From: Haliclystus octoradiatus
Lineage: Eukaryota > Cnidaria > Staurozoa > Stauromedusae > Haliclystidae
DNA: 64,000 nucleotides
Reading direction: 5' to 3'
Assembly: GCA_916610825.1 (NCBI GenBank)
Contig: OU744449.1
Span: forward strand, 19,003,344-19,067,343
In this document: positions 46,312-56,865 of the stretch, piece by piece
Position numbering within the stretch: position 1 is the first letter of the stretch
Layout of the letters: each line of letters opens with the position of its first letter
Position numbers and translations under genes: made by a program
The notes under the pieces: model-generated
Seen by the model: the letters and a program-made list of their open reading frames with translations, nothing else
Told to the model about the DNA's origin: nothing
Database searches by the model: none

Positions 46312-47023
46312 AGGCCTGGGCAAACGATACGATTTTGTTGTACAACAGTAGACAAAAGACTTTGAAATCTTTTGTGATTTTGTTTTATGACCATTTTATG
46401 AGGTGGCTAAATGAAGCTTCAAGTTGTTGCATCAAATACCCAACCAAATACCAAATACTAACATATAAAATGCGTAGAATGATAACCAATCGAGCCAGGA
46501 AAAGCAGTCTCTATAATGATTTAATTTTAAAAATTACCAAATGCTGTCCTGGCTCAAAGAGTTGCTATTTTCTATCGTGTTACTACCTATTAAAGCATCA
46601 TATTAATTTAATTTCACAATTATTTATATGCCAATAAAATCTAATAATTTGGTACAATCGTCATGTCTTCAAATTGTATATACTGTTCTTTATTTTCTAT
46701 GTGGTATGATATATTCGTTGAAAGTGATTTGATGTCTGTGATACAATAAATATTTTTCGAAAACGCGGCAACGAAGGCTACTGCGCCTGCGCCTCGTTTC
46801 AAATGAATGCTTCAGAGGCATCAACCTCGTAAGAATTCCACGACTTCCGTACGAAAATGTTCATGACTTCAAGTCATGGACTTTTTCGTGTTGTGCAACA
46901 ATTTGTTGGTCATTAAATTGCGTACAACAATGTATAAATAGGATGGGCAAACGATGCAACATGTTGAATACAACAAAAGTTGTATGATGTTGTACAACAA
47001 AATCGTATCGTTTGCCCAAGCCT
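46312..47023. mobile_element. 712-bp MITE, Harbinger-like (TAA target sites)
   Basis: 36-bp terminal inverted repeats with one mismatch (AGGC(C/T)TGGGCAAACGATA...TTGTACAACA), flanked by TAA at 46309-46311 and 47024-47026. A 3-bp TAA/TWA duplication fits PIF/Harbinger. The last 80 bp contain a second, imperfect copy of the terminus (GGGCAAACGATGCAAC at 46945) that can fold back on the right end. An internal palindrome CATGACTT-C-AAGTCATG lies near 46861. No transposase; a 100-codon frame inside is fortuitous. Confidence 0.78.
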
Positions 47024-47026
47024 TAA

Positions 47027-47250
47027 AAGATTATATGAAAAGTTTAGTATTATGTGTTCAAAGCTGCGTGTATGTAAATCTAATTAGCTAACAATTGTCT
47101 ATAATAATAATAATGGTATATTGTCTGCTATAACAAATAACTATTGGTGATTATAATTAATGTTCATCTAATGAGTATAATATATTATTTCCTACACTCC
47201 CTCTCAATTGCTATTTGTTTTAATTAACAACTTGGAATTTTAGATCCATT
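47027..47250 (-). other. Possible Copia 3' non-coding/LTR region
   Basis: On the minus strand, downstream of the Copia stop, an A/G-rich run (AATTGAGAGGGAG near 47210-47198) is followed by TGTAGGAAATAAT. This is where a polypurine tract and 3' LTR start would be. I could not match it to a 5' LTR near 52.25 kb, so the LTR is not established. Confidence 0.3.
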
Positions 47251-47572
47251 TCAAATTTGGTTATTTATATATTTTTGCAAGTTATCTATTTTAACAATTC
47301 CAAGTTCTTCACGTAATTCTTCAAATCGTTTTCTTGGTAAACCTTTGGTAAATATATCGGCGATCATTTTTGCTGTCGGACAGTATTGTAGTTCAATTTC
47401 CTTCGATATTACCTTCTCCCTTATGAAGTGATGCTTGATGTCTATATGCTTTCTTCTGCTATGATCGTTTGGATTTTTTGATAAATGGATTGCCCCTTGA
47501 TTATCTTCTTGTAATACTGTTGGTTCTCGTTGATGCTTTCCAATACCCTTCATCAATCTCCTTAGCCATATC
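47251..47572 (-). pseudogene. Copia RNase H C-terminus
   Basis: Reads EPTVLQEDNQGAIHLSKNP (catalytic Asp), HSRRKHIDIKHHFIREKV, LQYCPTAKMIADIFTKGLPR, the conserved C-terminal block of Copia RNase H, and ends at a stop at 47251. It is the direct continuation of the RNase H piece at 49569-49840 across the hAT insertion. Confidence 0.88.
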
Positions 47573-49568
47573 CAGGCGCGGATCCAGGAATTATTTTATG
47601 GGGGTCAAAATTAATTACGTCATTTGCCACGCCCATTTTGTACACCAAAGAAAGATTGAGTAAGAAGAAAGGAGTCAGTCAAAAAATCACATAACGATAA
47701 ACATACAATGACAATAAATGTTAAATTGTAATGGTTATTTTGAGTTAAATATATATAATTATATTGAACTTCACTTCATCAAGAATAAGTCTTCAATATC
47801 CAATATACAACTCAGCTACAATCTGCAACATTAAAAAAATGACAATCCACAAATAAAACATACATATATGAACTATTATAAGTGGATATCCACTCTTGAA
47901 AGGGTGTAGTGTTATATAAAATTGATGAATTTATCCGGGATTTATATCGATTATAAGCTGTTCCATTTTATTAGAAATCCCTATAGTCCAGGTATTTGAA
48001 GTGAGTTTACCACTTTGATCAAGAAATCCACAAAGCTAAGTTCATTGTCTATTCCAGGTATAAAGTTTTCAAGGTAAATAGTTGTAGCATTGAGTTCCAT
48101 TGCCTTATTTTTTATGTCAACAGTTGGGCCGGCTTGTTGTGCTTTCTAATTTCGGTACTCAAATTTTTATGCCAGGTTAGATTTACAACAATTTGCAAGA
48201 GACTAATAACAGCAAAATGAACCCAAAAAGGACGGACAAGCAGTCAGAAGAATCCAATAGCGTGATAAATTCAAACACAGTAGTGACATGCTTTGAACAC
48301 TTGTCTACGACAAATTACAGTTTCGAGACACGCAATTTTAATTTTGAAATTTCATTCTCATAGCACTATAAATCGAAATTAAATTAAATCAGAACTGCAA
48401 TCACAATTATTTCAAATATAAACAATTGTTATGGCTTGTCTGACTTTGCCCTCTTTCTGGTTGCTTTTGTCAGGTTCAAATTTATTTATTCTTTGTCGAC
48501 CTTGAAAATTGTGACACAATTGAGTTCAGGTTGAAATGATATAAACAACATTATTTATATAACAGACGTACTTACACATTTCCTCCGAGTTCTCTACCAG
48601 TTTGTACAATTTCTAATTACTGCGTATAATTTCTGCGTGTAAATCTATCTGCCTTCCAATTCATTCTTCCAAAAATATCTCGTTGTTGATTAGAGATCAA
48701 TTCGTAATAATTCGAAGAAAGTCTTGATAAAATAGGTAATCTCTGTCGTCATGACCATTGCAATAAACATGGTTTGTCTCTTTCTTCATGACCATTGCAA
48801 TAAACATGGTTTATAGCAGAGTAGATTTGCTTTGAATTTGTTCTGATGCTTCAATGCTGATAGTCACACGAGAACAAGACCGTTGAATAAAACTGCAGAA
48901 ATATCTAGAACCGCCATGTGAAGTTACTTTGAATTTATCCAATCAGAATTTCCCCAAATTCTGTAGGTCAAAACTACCACGTGGGTAGGTCAATTGTTAT
49001 TTTTTCAGCCAATTCACCAATCGGTGACTCGAACGCACAAAAGAAGTGGGATGGGCGGTCAAAATAGCTCCCGGATGAGTAGGTCAGTCCTGTTTTCTCT
49101 TTGGCAACGAGCTCGCCGACGGTAGGTCAATTGTTAAAAAAAATTGAGACAGAAACAATAGACAGAGTTATAAACAATAGATTTTTTAAGACCACAAAAC
49201 TGTAGTCGTGACGCTGGTGTGGATCTTTTCTACTGCCGCAGCATACCGCAGCCCCGCTTGACTTCAGTATATTACGTAATTTAGTACAACTTCTGAGGGA
49301 ATCAAAACGTTAAACGCTGAACATTGAATTCAATACAATTACGATCATTTATTACAAAATAAATACGAACATTAAATATTGAAAGTTTATCGTTAAAAAT
49401 AATTGAACAGAAGATAAAAAGGAATGATAATTTTGATCAAAATACAAAATAAATTCATCATTAACAAATGAACGATGACGTGATTTTATAGTGACGTCAT
49501 CTTTAAATTTTACCGAAAAATTTAGGGGTGGCATTTGACCTACGTGCACCCGTCTGGATCCACGCCTG
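47573..49568. mobile_element. Non-autonomous hAT element, 1996 bp
   Basis: 15-bp terminal inverted repeats CAGGCG(C/T)GGATCCAG with one mismatch, flanked by a perfect 8-bp target duplication GCCATATC at 47565-47572 and 49569-49576. Both are hallmarks of the hAT superfamily. No hAT transposase could be read inside. A 26-bp direct repeat (CATGACCATTGCAATAAACA...) occurs at 48750-48775 and 48787-48812. The insertion is in Copia RNase H and is younger than that element. Confidence 0.9.
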
Positions 49569-50672
49569 GCCATATCCCATATTGTCTCTTGTGTTGTCAA
49601 ACTTGCTGCCACGTATTCCGCTTCTGTTGTTGATAATGTGACTATTGGAGTATTGGTTGTTTTTTATTTCTCCAAATTATTGGTCCATTTGACAAGTTAA
49701 ATAAGTAGCCTGATGTACTTTTCCTGTTTTCTTTGTCACCTGCCCAATCAGCATCGCAATAACCATCCAAAATACCTTTATTATGTGAATTGACTTTATA
49801 TCTAATTCCGTAATCAATTGTTCCCTTGATATATCTCATTATTCACTTTGCAGCTTTCCAATGTTGTTCAGTAGGACTACTCATGAATTTACTGATATTC
49901 CGTACTGCTTGTGATATGTCAGGTCGTGTTGAGATAGCAAGATAATTTAAACTTTCAACCGCTGCTTGAAAAAGGCTTTTATTTGTAATTTCATCTCCTT
50001 CATTAAGCTGTCTCAGCTCTGTATTGCTGTCTTGTGAAGTTGATATTGGTTCACAATCCTTCATTTAAAATTTTTCTAAAATTTCAATTGCATATTTTCG
50101 TTGGCTTAATGTTATTTCTCGTTTATCTCTATCTCTGCTAATTTCAATTCCCAGACAATAATTTTCCTCTACTAGATCTGTCATCTTGAATGAATTATTT
50201 AATATTTCTTTGACTTTTGTTAACATACTATTGTCGTTACCAAATATTAATAGGTCATCAACATATTATGCTATCATACATTTCTTTCCTCCCTCTTGTT
50301 TTAAATATACACAGCTGTCTGATTCATTGCTTGTAAAACCATTTGATTTTGAACAATCGTCTATAGTTTCATTCCAGCATCGAGCTGATTGCTTTAAACC
50401 ATATAATCCTCTTTTTAACTTACATACTTGAGGCTCTTTCCTTTTTATCTCATATCCTGGTGGCTGCTTCATGTAGTCTCTTCTTCTAACTTCCCATTTA
50501 AAAAGGCTGTTTTCACATCCATTTGGTTTATTGTCCAATCTTCTTCATTGGCTGAAGCTATTAATGTTCTTATAGAAGTCATTCGTGCGACTGGTGAAAA
50601 TGTTTCCTTGTAATCAATTCCCTCTTCTTGAGTGAATCCTTGTGCTACTAATCTAGCTTTATATCGTTTCAC
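49569..50672 (-). pseudogene. Copia RT and RNase H N-terminal part
   Basis: Successive pieces: RYKARLVAQGFTQEEGIDYKETF and MDVKTAFLNGKL (first RT Asp) at 50469-50672; PQVCKLKRGLYGLKQSARCWNE at 50266-50538; the catalytic YVDDLLIFG just after a stop near 50266; SRDRDKREITLSQRKYAIEIL; YLAISTRPDISQAV at 49843-50064; YCDADWAGDKENRKSTSGYLF (RNase H Asp) at 49642-49839; then AASLTTQETIWDMA up to the hAT insertion. At least three in-frame stops and a frameshift. Confidence 0.9.
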
Positions 50673-50820
50673 CTTTCCCTCAGAATTTTGTTTTAATTTG
50701 TAAATCCATTTACAATCAACTGTATCTCTATCCCTTGGTAAATCAGTCAGTTCCCATGTATCATTTTAATGACTTAAATCCATCGTTCATAGCTGCTTGC
50801 CATTTATCTGAATGTACCCC

Positions 50821-51186
50821 TCATCTGGAATCTTCCAGTGTGTTTGGCTCACTTAAATCATTCACTGCCGAGAAGTTCCACCAATCACCTGTAATCTGAC
50901 CATCATAACTATTAGGTGGCCTTACATTTCTTTGTGAACGTCTTAACTCTATTGTTTGATCCTCCTCTACTGTAGTTTGTGTAATAGTCTCTGTGCTAAG
51001 TTCTTCTTCTTGTCCACTGCTCTCATTAACTTCAAATGTTTCTTTTCGTAATTCATGCACTTCGTCAGTTCTGTTTTTTGATGCAAATACATTTTTATTA
51101 AATGTGACGTCTCTACTGATCAATAATTTTCCATTTCGTTGTATCAATCTGTAACCTTTACTTGATTGTGAATAATCAACAAACAT
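50821..51186 (-). pseudogene. Copia linker between integrase and RT
   Basis: 121 codons: KGYRLIQRNGKLLISRDVTFN (the integrase-RT junction motif), an acidic stretch, then LRRSQRNVRPPNSYDG, the usual lead-in to RT. An in-frame stop lies near 51247, before it. Confidence 0.82.
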
Positions 51187-51261
51187 GCATTTTATTGACT
51201 CTTTGTCTATCTTCCGTCTTTCATCTTTTGGTATGTGGGCATATGCTTCACATCCATATAT

Positions 51262-51759
51262 TCAAAGATTAGATATATCAGGCTTATTTCCAGTCCAACA
51301 TTCTTCCGGTGTCATTCCATCAACTGCTTTTGTTGGACTACGGTTTCTTACATATACTGCAGTATTAGCAGCTTCAGCCCAATATTGAAAGGCTACTTCT
51401 CCTTCATGTAGCATACACCTAGTAGCTTCCATGATCGTTCTGTTCATTCTTTCATCGTTTTGCTCACTTTCTAATTCCACTTGGTTACTTTCCTTGACAT
51501 CTTTGTTACCATTGTTGCTCCTTTTCTTTGACCAACAATCTGTTGCCCAATGTCCCATCTTTCCAAAATTGTGACATTTGTCAGGCGTAGGCTTTGATAC
51601 AAATGTTTTATTTTTTAATTTGCTACACTGTCGATTGGATATCAATGCATTGGAATTATCTCTACCAAGTAACCCTGATTCTTTCCTCTTATGCTCCTCT
51701 TGTAGTAACCTGGAAGTAGCATATTCCCAATCTAAGTCTTCAACTTTAATATTTTCCAT
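51262..51759 (-). pseudogene. Copia gag end fused to integrase end by deletion
   Basis: 165 codons. The first ~85 are the gag C-terminus with a zinc knuckle CHNFGKMGHWATDC, whose second Cys is Phe. About 25 residues later the frame is already in the integrase (ERMNRTIMEATRCMLHEGEVAFQYWAEAANTAVYVRNRSP). The retropepsin and the integrase stretch with its zinc finger and first two catalytic Asp are missing. The deletion kept the frame. Confidence 0.85.
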
Positions 51760-51871
51760 AGCAGTTATTAAGTTATTGTATCATATTGTAAGATATAATA
51801 AAGTTTTTACTTTATTAATATGCTCTTGCATTGAATCTTCTTCTAGCATGACGGTTCTATATAATTTCTTT

Positions 51872-52249
51872 TTATAAGAAAATTTTGTTCGCAAGGCTTT
51901 TCTTTTCAAATATTTTTTCTAATTTGTTCCATGCTTCTTTTGGAGTTCTCGTACCCCTTACATGAACTAATTGTGACTTTGCCACAAGTAAACATAATAA
52001 TGCCATCGCTTTATCTTGTTTGGCAGAATAAATGTTCCTAGCTTCTTGTGTAGCTTCATCTCTTGGTTCTGTTTCTGTTCCAGTTATGAAACCCCATAAT
52101 CCTTTAGACTTCAGCGTCATTTCCATAAAAAACTTCCAGTCATGGAATTTCTCACCATCGAATTTTTCGATTTTATATAACTCTCTTTCAAGATAATTAT
52201 TAGACGCCATTACTTTTGCTGTATCAAATCTACTAGTTTCTGATATCAA
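51872..52249 (-). pseudogene. Copia gag N-terminal part
   Basis: About 125 codons: YKIEKFDGEKFHDWKFFMEMTLKSKGLWGFITG, then KQDKAMALLCLLVAKSQLVHVRGTRTPKEAWNKLEKIFEKKS. Typical Copia gag (UBN2-type) start. The natural ATG is probably the one at MASNNYLERE, 13 codons in. A frameshift near 51872 separates it from the rest of gag. Confidence 0.88.
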
Positions 52250-54261
52250 TATATTTAATTGAATCAGGCCAATCGAACAGAATCAGGCCATGATATTTTA
52301 ATCCTTTCTATTTTATTATTATTACTATATAATATAAGATACACAATTATCTGATACTATGATAGTATGCATATAGATAGCTAGATTGCACATTGTAAGT
52401 TGAAAAAGGAAACATCCATGTATATTTTCCACTCTGTCTGAAGATCGCATAAAGCGTGAAACTCTGAGTAACAGAAAAATGTGTAATCATTGACTCTATT
52501 TATTTATATATATATATATATATATACATATGATTGTCATGATTTGATTTGATTTGATTAAAGGATGATTTGTAGCTTCCAGAGTGTCTCCCAACGTTTT
52601 CGAATTTTGTAAATATGAATACAAACATTTGCAAGCGTGTGGTGAGCCTTTTCTAAAATCAAACAAACTAGCCGATGTGATTGTTCGGGACATGGACTTT
52701 GAATTTTTGATATTGAGCTGAGCGTTGAAATGATTACTCTGAAAGCACATTGTCATCTGGACTATCCATTTATTTATTAGAGACAAAAACATGAAACGTC
52801 AAGCGTTTTTCTGGTCTAAACCCTATTATGAAAAATAAATGGAGGGGATAAAAGAAAATAATGAGATACAAAATCGTCACGTTGCATGGTAATGATCGTG
52901 CAAAGCAAAAGACAAGAACAACATTTGCAAATAGAAAAGTCTTCTCTATCAAGTGATGCAACTCTAATTTTCCGGTATATACGACTTCCAACAAAATTCT
53001 GATACCAAAAGGATATCAAATTGAAGGATTGTTTGTTGGTATGGGATCTCTTCATCATCACGTTATGTTAAAATTGACAGAAAATGGATGGTGACATACC
53101 CACTCATGTGTGTAGAATAGAAACATCGTAACTGGTTACTCATCTGATTCGTGCGGTTGCAGGTTCATCAGTTGGGGTATTGCTGACAATGACTGTAATA
53201 ATTGATATTTTGGTATATCTTTCTCATATCATATCATTGGGACTAGATCGCACGTAAGAAAGCTGTAGATGCTATGTGCAGATATTTGTTCTTTCGAATG
53301 CCCAAAATTTATACCATCTCTTAAAATTTATAGCAAAGACATGATCACCCCTTACAGTCATGTACGTCACAACGTACTTAGGAACAAGAACACTATTAGG
53401 ATTGTATTTCTCTTGAATATCCTTTCTCGTCAAATCCAAGATCCAAAATCTACGGCTTCGATAGATAATAGAGCCCTCCGTCTGATTATTCCCAAAGTCG
53501 TTCTCAAACTCTTTCGATAATTGCTTATTGTCTTTATAGATCATCAGTATTATCAGAGTTCATAAACCTTCAGAGTAATTACTTGTTGAGGATAATGGTT
53601 GTTCCAATGTGTAGGAGTCACTCCTCCTATGGCCTCGCATCCTTATGTGCTGTTCGTGAAATGTTAATGAATACACTGTCATTAAATGTTCATGAACCGT
53701 TATCATAGCTTTCTATTAATCATAATTACAATTTGTTTCGTTGAACATGAATCTCTCAAAAAGTCAAGCCTGTAAAAATATTTTACCTACCAATTTGACA
53801 AGTCAACACTTCGATACCATCTGGTTGATTGTGTTATGTTGGTACTTGGTATCTCCTTTTTAAGTTCTAAAAATGACAATAATTGTTCTTTATGTTGAAC
53901 CTCTTGGAACCAATGAAAAGGGACCGTATCAATTTAATCGATTCAAAATCAAAAATAGCGAGGTTTGACTCTTGCACTGTGACCACAGATGTAACAACAA
54001 GAAGAGAAAAATCCAATCAATTAATGCAAATTTCTGTATTTTATTTAAATAAAAAAACTACGTCTGTCACCTATGGCCACATATCCAAGAATATATAAAA
54101 ACCAGTTTGAGCAAAGCCTTGTGCTATTGTCCCACATTATACAATCAACCAATTTAAACAAAAATATAACAATCAAATATTTCATCATTATCATCAAACA
54201 CAACGATAATATTACAATGAAATAACAGTATGGAAACGAGAGATGCAATAATCAATATTCA
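52250..54261. other. Non-coding region with one unassigned ORF
   Basis: AT-rich sequence with a (TA)n run at 52505-52525. The only stretch with protein-like composition is 53272-53544. Confidence 0.45.
53272..53544 (-). other. Unassigned 90-codon ORF
   Basis: Reads MIYKDNKQLSKEFENDF..., then RSRRFWILDLTRKDIQEKY, PKYVVTYMTVRGDHVFAINF and RWYKFWAFERTNIC. The composition (Trp, Phe, Arg, few low-complexity runs) is more protein-like than other chance frames nearby, but I recognise no family and see no clear neighbours or splice sites. It could be an exon, an element relic or chance. Confidence 0.2.
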
Positions 54262-54874
54262 AATGAATGAATAAACGAATGAATGAATGAATGAATGAAT
54301 GAATGAATGAATGAATGAATGAATGAATGAATGAATGAATGAATGAATGAATGAATGAATGAATGAATGAATGAATGAATGAATGAATGAATGAATGAAT
54401 GAATGAATGAATGAATGAATGAATGAATGAATGAATGAATGAATGAATGAATGAATGATTGAATGAATGAATGAATGAATGAATGAATGAATGAATGAAT
54501 GAATGAATGAATGAATGAATGAATGAATGAATGAATGAATGAATGAATGAATGAATGAATGAATGAATGAATGAATGAATGAATGAATGAATGAATGAAT
54601 GAATGAATAAATGAATGAATGAATGAATGAATGAATGAATGAATGAATGAATGAATGAATGAATGAATGAATGAATGAATGAATGAATGAATGAATGAAT
54701 GAATGAATGAATGAATGAATGAATGAATGAATGAATGAATGAATGAATGAATGAATGAATGAATGAATGAATGAATGAATGAATGAATGAATGAATGAAT
54801 GAATGAATGAATGAATGAATGAATGAATGAATGAATGAATGAATGAATGAATGAATGAATGAATGAATGAATGA
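54262..54874. repeat. (GAAT)n microsatellite, about 610 bp
   Basis: Roughly 150 units of GAAT/ATTC with isolated changes (near 54275, 54458 and 54609). The minus-strand frames reading Phe-Ile-His-Ser repeats are artefacts. It lies directly on the 3' side of the minus-strand LINE-C relic. Confidence 0.96.
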
Positions 54875-54875
54875 T

Positions 54876-55340
54876 TAGCATTTAGCTTAGATAGCTTTGA
54901 GTAACTCTGAAGCAATAAAATCATTTTATCCTTTCCAGAATAATTACCGTCAATTAGAGCAGCAACAAACTTGATGAACTGCTGTTTGCAATCATTCAAA
55001 ACGTTCAAGTGAATGATTTTGTAAAGATAAAGATGTAATCATGCAAAAGAATGTATCTAGATTAGTCATAATGGGATGCTAAGTGATTGATATAGAACCA
55101 TTCAGATACCTTTTTTAACTCTGCATTGATTTGATTTACAAATTCTGATTCATTATTGGAAAATAATGGTTTTGTCATCAGCAAAATATGCTACAAGAAA
55201 ATCAGTAGAGACTGGTCAGTCGCTTGTAATAATTAAAAACAGCAACGAAACCGAAATACTGCTGAATAGTGTGTCAGCTTTTTCAATAATATTTTATGAG
55301 GAACACAGTCACAAAGCTTTTTTTCATACCAAGGAGAATT
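54876..55340 (-). pseudogene. LINE-C reverse transcriptase relic
   Basis: Decayed non-LTR RT on the minus strand. A KAFVTVF.IKYY / PHKILLKKLTHYS overlap near 55330-55270 matches the AFDTVxHxILLxKL motif split over two frames. AYFADDKTIIFQ, the catalytic box, is near 55190-55160. About 70 bp between the two motifs are too few, so the palm is internally deleted. The downstream frame (55008 to 54875) leads into the (GAAT)n tract. Confidence 0.6.
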
Positions 55341-55841
55341 GCTCAGAGGTGTTTGTAAGTTTTAGAAATGAAAATATTATTTAAGAAATTGAGATGACAC
55401 TGCTCAGTTGAAAAGAATTTTCGGAAGCCTAATTGACTACTTTATATATGAGTAAAAAAATGTTAACTATAATATTCAAAATCTATGAAATAAGGAAGAT
55501 GGGAAGGGAAAGCAAAGCAAAGGTCGCTCCATATTTACATGTGGCATCTAGACGTCAATTATCACCCTAAAATAGCTTTAAAAGGCATAAGACATGACAT
55601 TCGTTATGATTCAGAGGACGATAAATTATACTGATAACGCTTGGGAAAAGAAAATAGCACTCACCTAGACCGTAAAGGAGAACATTTCTCTTTTCTAATT
55701 CAATTACTTCTATATTACTGCTATATTACAGCTCTACTAATTCAACATTCAGCACTATCTATATTGCTGGTGGCCTTTAGTAAATTCAGTTATTCATCTA
55801 CTATGTCATCATTATTATTGACTAATATTATAAGTATGTAC

Positions 55842-55847
55842 TTTATT
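55842..55847 (-). promoter_or_regulatory. Poly(A) signal of GPCR3
   Basis: AATAAA on the minus strand, 22 bp after the GPCR3 stop codon. Confidence 0.6.
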
Positions 55848-55869
55848 AGATAATGTATATGGTGATATT

Positions 55870-56865
55870 TTATCTGCTTGAAGGATATATCCTTCCTGAA
55901 TTAGACGCATGAGCAAGATGAAAGGATTTACGCAGTAACCGTCGGATTTCTTGTCTAATTTCACGGAGCTTCCAGCAATAAATGATTGGATTAGTCAATG
56001 AACTCATTAATAAAAATGTTACTGTAGCAGGAAAGTATTGTGAAATAAAACTACGTGCTGAATCAACTTTAAGTAATATCAATGCTGAAAAATATGGAAC
56101 ACAAAATAGTAAAAGTGTCACCAAAATCACTCGAATTGTTCTACGTATTCTGTTGTCTCTCTCGCATATTCTTTGCTTTATAATATGATTTTGTCGGTTG
56201 GAATGAGGCTTTGGTGATGAACTACGGAGTTTTTTAGACAATATATAAGATCTGATGTGTACGTAAGCACTGAAAGGAAGTAGAGTAAATAGAATAGCAA
56301 TAACACTCCATCGATATAAATTACCATTTGCAGCAAATGCTCTAACAGTACCAATGACAAAGCAAACAACATGAACTGATATTATACCAATGAATAGATT
56401 AATTTTCTTTTCTGCACATTTGTGATAAGCATATGGATGAAAAATTGCAACATATCGATCAATAGCAATCATAAACAAGCCCATGAATGTACATAATACA
56501 CCCGAGGATAGTACAGCTGATAAAATTATGAGAACAGTGCAAATATTCGTTGGCTCTGATGAGAAATAACTGAAGCCTCCAAGCGGTAATATTATAAAAC
56601 CAGTAATAAAATCTGAGAACGCTAATGAGCATATAACGATATGACAAAAAGTTTGTATTCTTTTTGACTTCACTACAGTTATTAATACTATACCGTTTAG
56701 AATGCTTATTGGTATAGCCGAGAGGATAAAGAATAAACCATAGCATAATTTTATCGTATTTGAAAAAACATCCAGATTCATAAAACTTATTACTTCGAGG
56801 CAACTTTTATCGTATGCGTTCTTGATGTGTCCATCAAATCCAAACTTTAATTTTGTACAATTCAT
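55870..56865 (-). CDS. GPCR3, orphan class A G-protein-coupled receptor
   Basis: An intronless 331-residue receptor of the same family as the other three. N-terminal sequon NCT and C22; TM1 N57, TM2 D85, C109, DRY 136-138, TM7 NPIIY 292-296 then CWK. C22 to N57 is 35 residues and C109 to R137 is 28, as in its paralogues. Extracellular loop 2 (AANGNLYRW) has no Cys. TM5 has a Pro at 197, but four residues before the conserved Tyr of YVHI rather than eight. TM6 has FCVP. The third loop is Ser/Lys-rich. The ATG follows an acceptor-like TTAATTACAG by about 12 bp, suggesting a 5'-UTR intron. The tail is short and basic without the YKI ending of GPCR1 and GPCR4. Ligand unknown. Confidence 0.94.
   Translation of the reverse strand: MNCTKLKFGFDGHIKNAYDKSCLEVISFMNLDVFSNTIKLCYGLFFILSAIPISILNGIVLITVVKSKRIQTFCHIVICSLAFSDFITGFIILPLGGFSYFSSEPTNICTVLIILSAVLSSGVLCTFMGLFMIAIDRYVAIFHPYAYHKCAEKKINLFIGIISVHVVCFVIGTVRAFAANGNLYRWSVIAILFTLLPFSAYVHIRSYILSKKLRSSSPKPHSNRQNHIIKQRICERDNRIRRTIRVILVTLLLFCVPYFSALILLKVDSARSFISQYFPATVTFLLMSSLTNPIIYCWKLREIRQEIRRLLRKSFHLAHASNSGRIYPSSR

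Larger units (their letters stand above)
47251..52249 (-). mobile_element. Ty1/Copia retrotransposon relic, split by hAT element
   Basis: Gag, integrase end, RT and RNase H of a Copia element on the minus strand. Coding pieces occupy 49569-52249 and 47251-47572, interrupted by the hAT element at 47573-49568. The region at about 52245-52228 (minus strand TTGATATCAGAAAC) resembles the initiator-tRNA-Met primer site of Copia elements, with changes. An internal deletion has removed the protease and most of the integrase core. LTRs not defined. Confidence 0.88.

Noticed and set aside
46335..46637. 100-codon ORF as a gene
   Set aside because: It lies within the Harbinger-like MITE, has no recognisable domain and overlaps the terminal repeat.
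47027..52400. Copia LTR pair
   Set aside because: Sequence left of 47200 and right of 52249 showed no convincing direct repeat by eye.
54262..54874. CRISPR-like or satellite array
   Set aside because: Units are 4 bp with no spacers, in a eukaryotic genome; it is a simple microsatellite.
54252..55008. 200-250-codon frames of Phe-Ile-His-Ser repeats
   Set aside because: Pure (ATTC)n microsatellite read in two frames; the short N-terminal extension belongs to the LINE-C relic.
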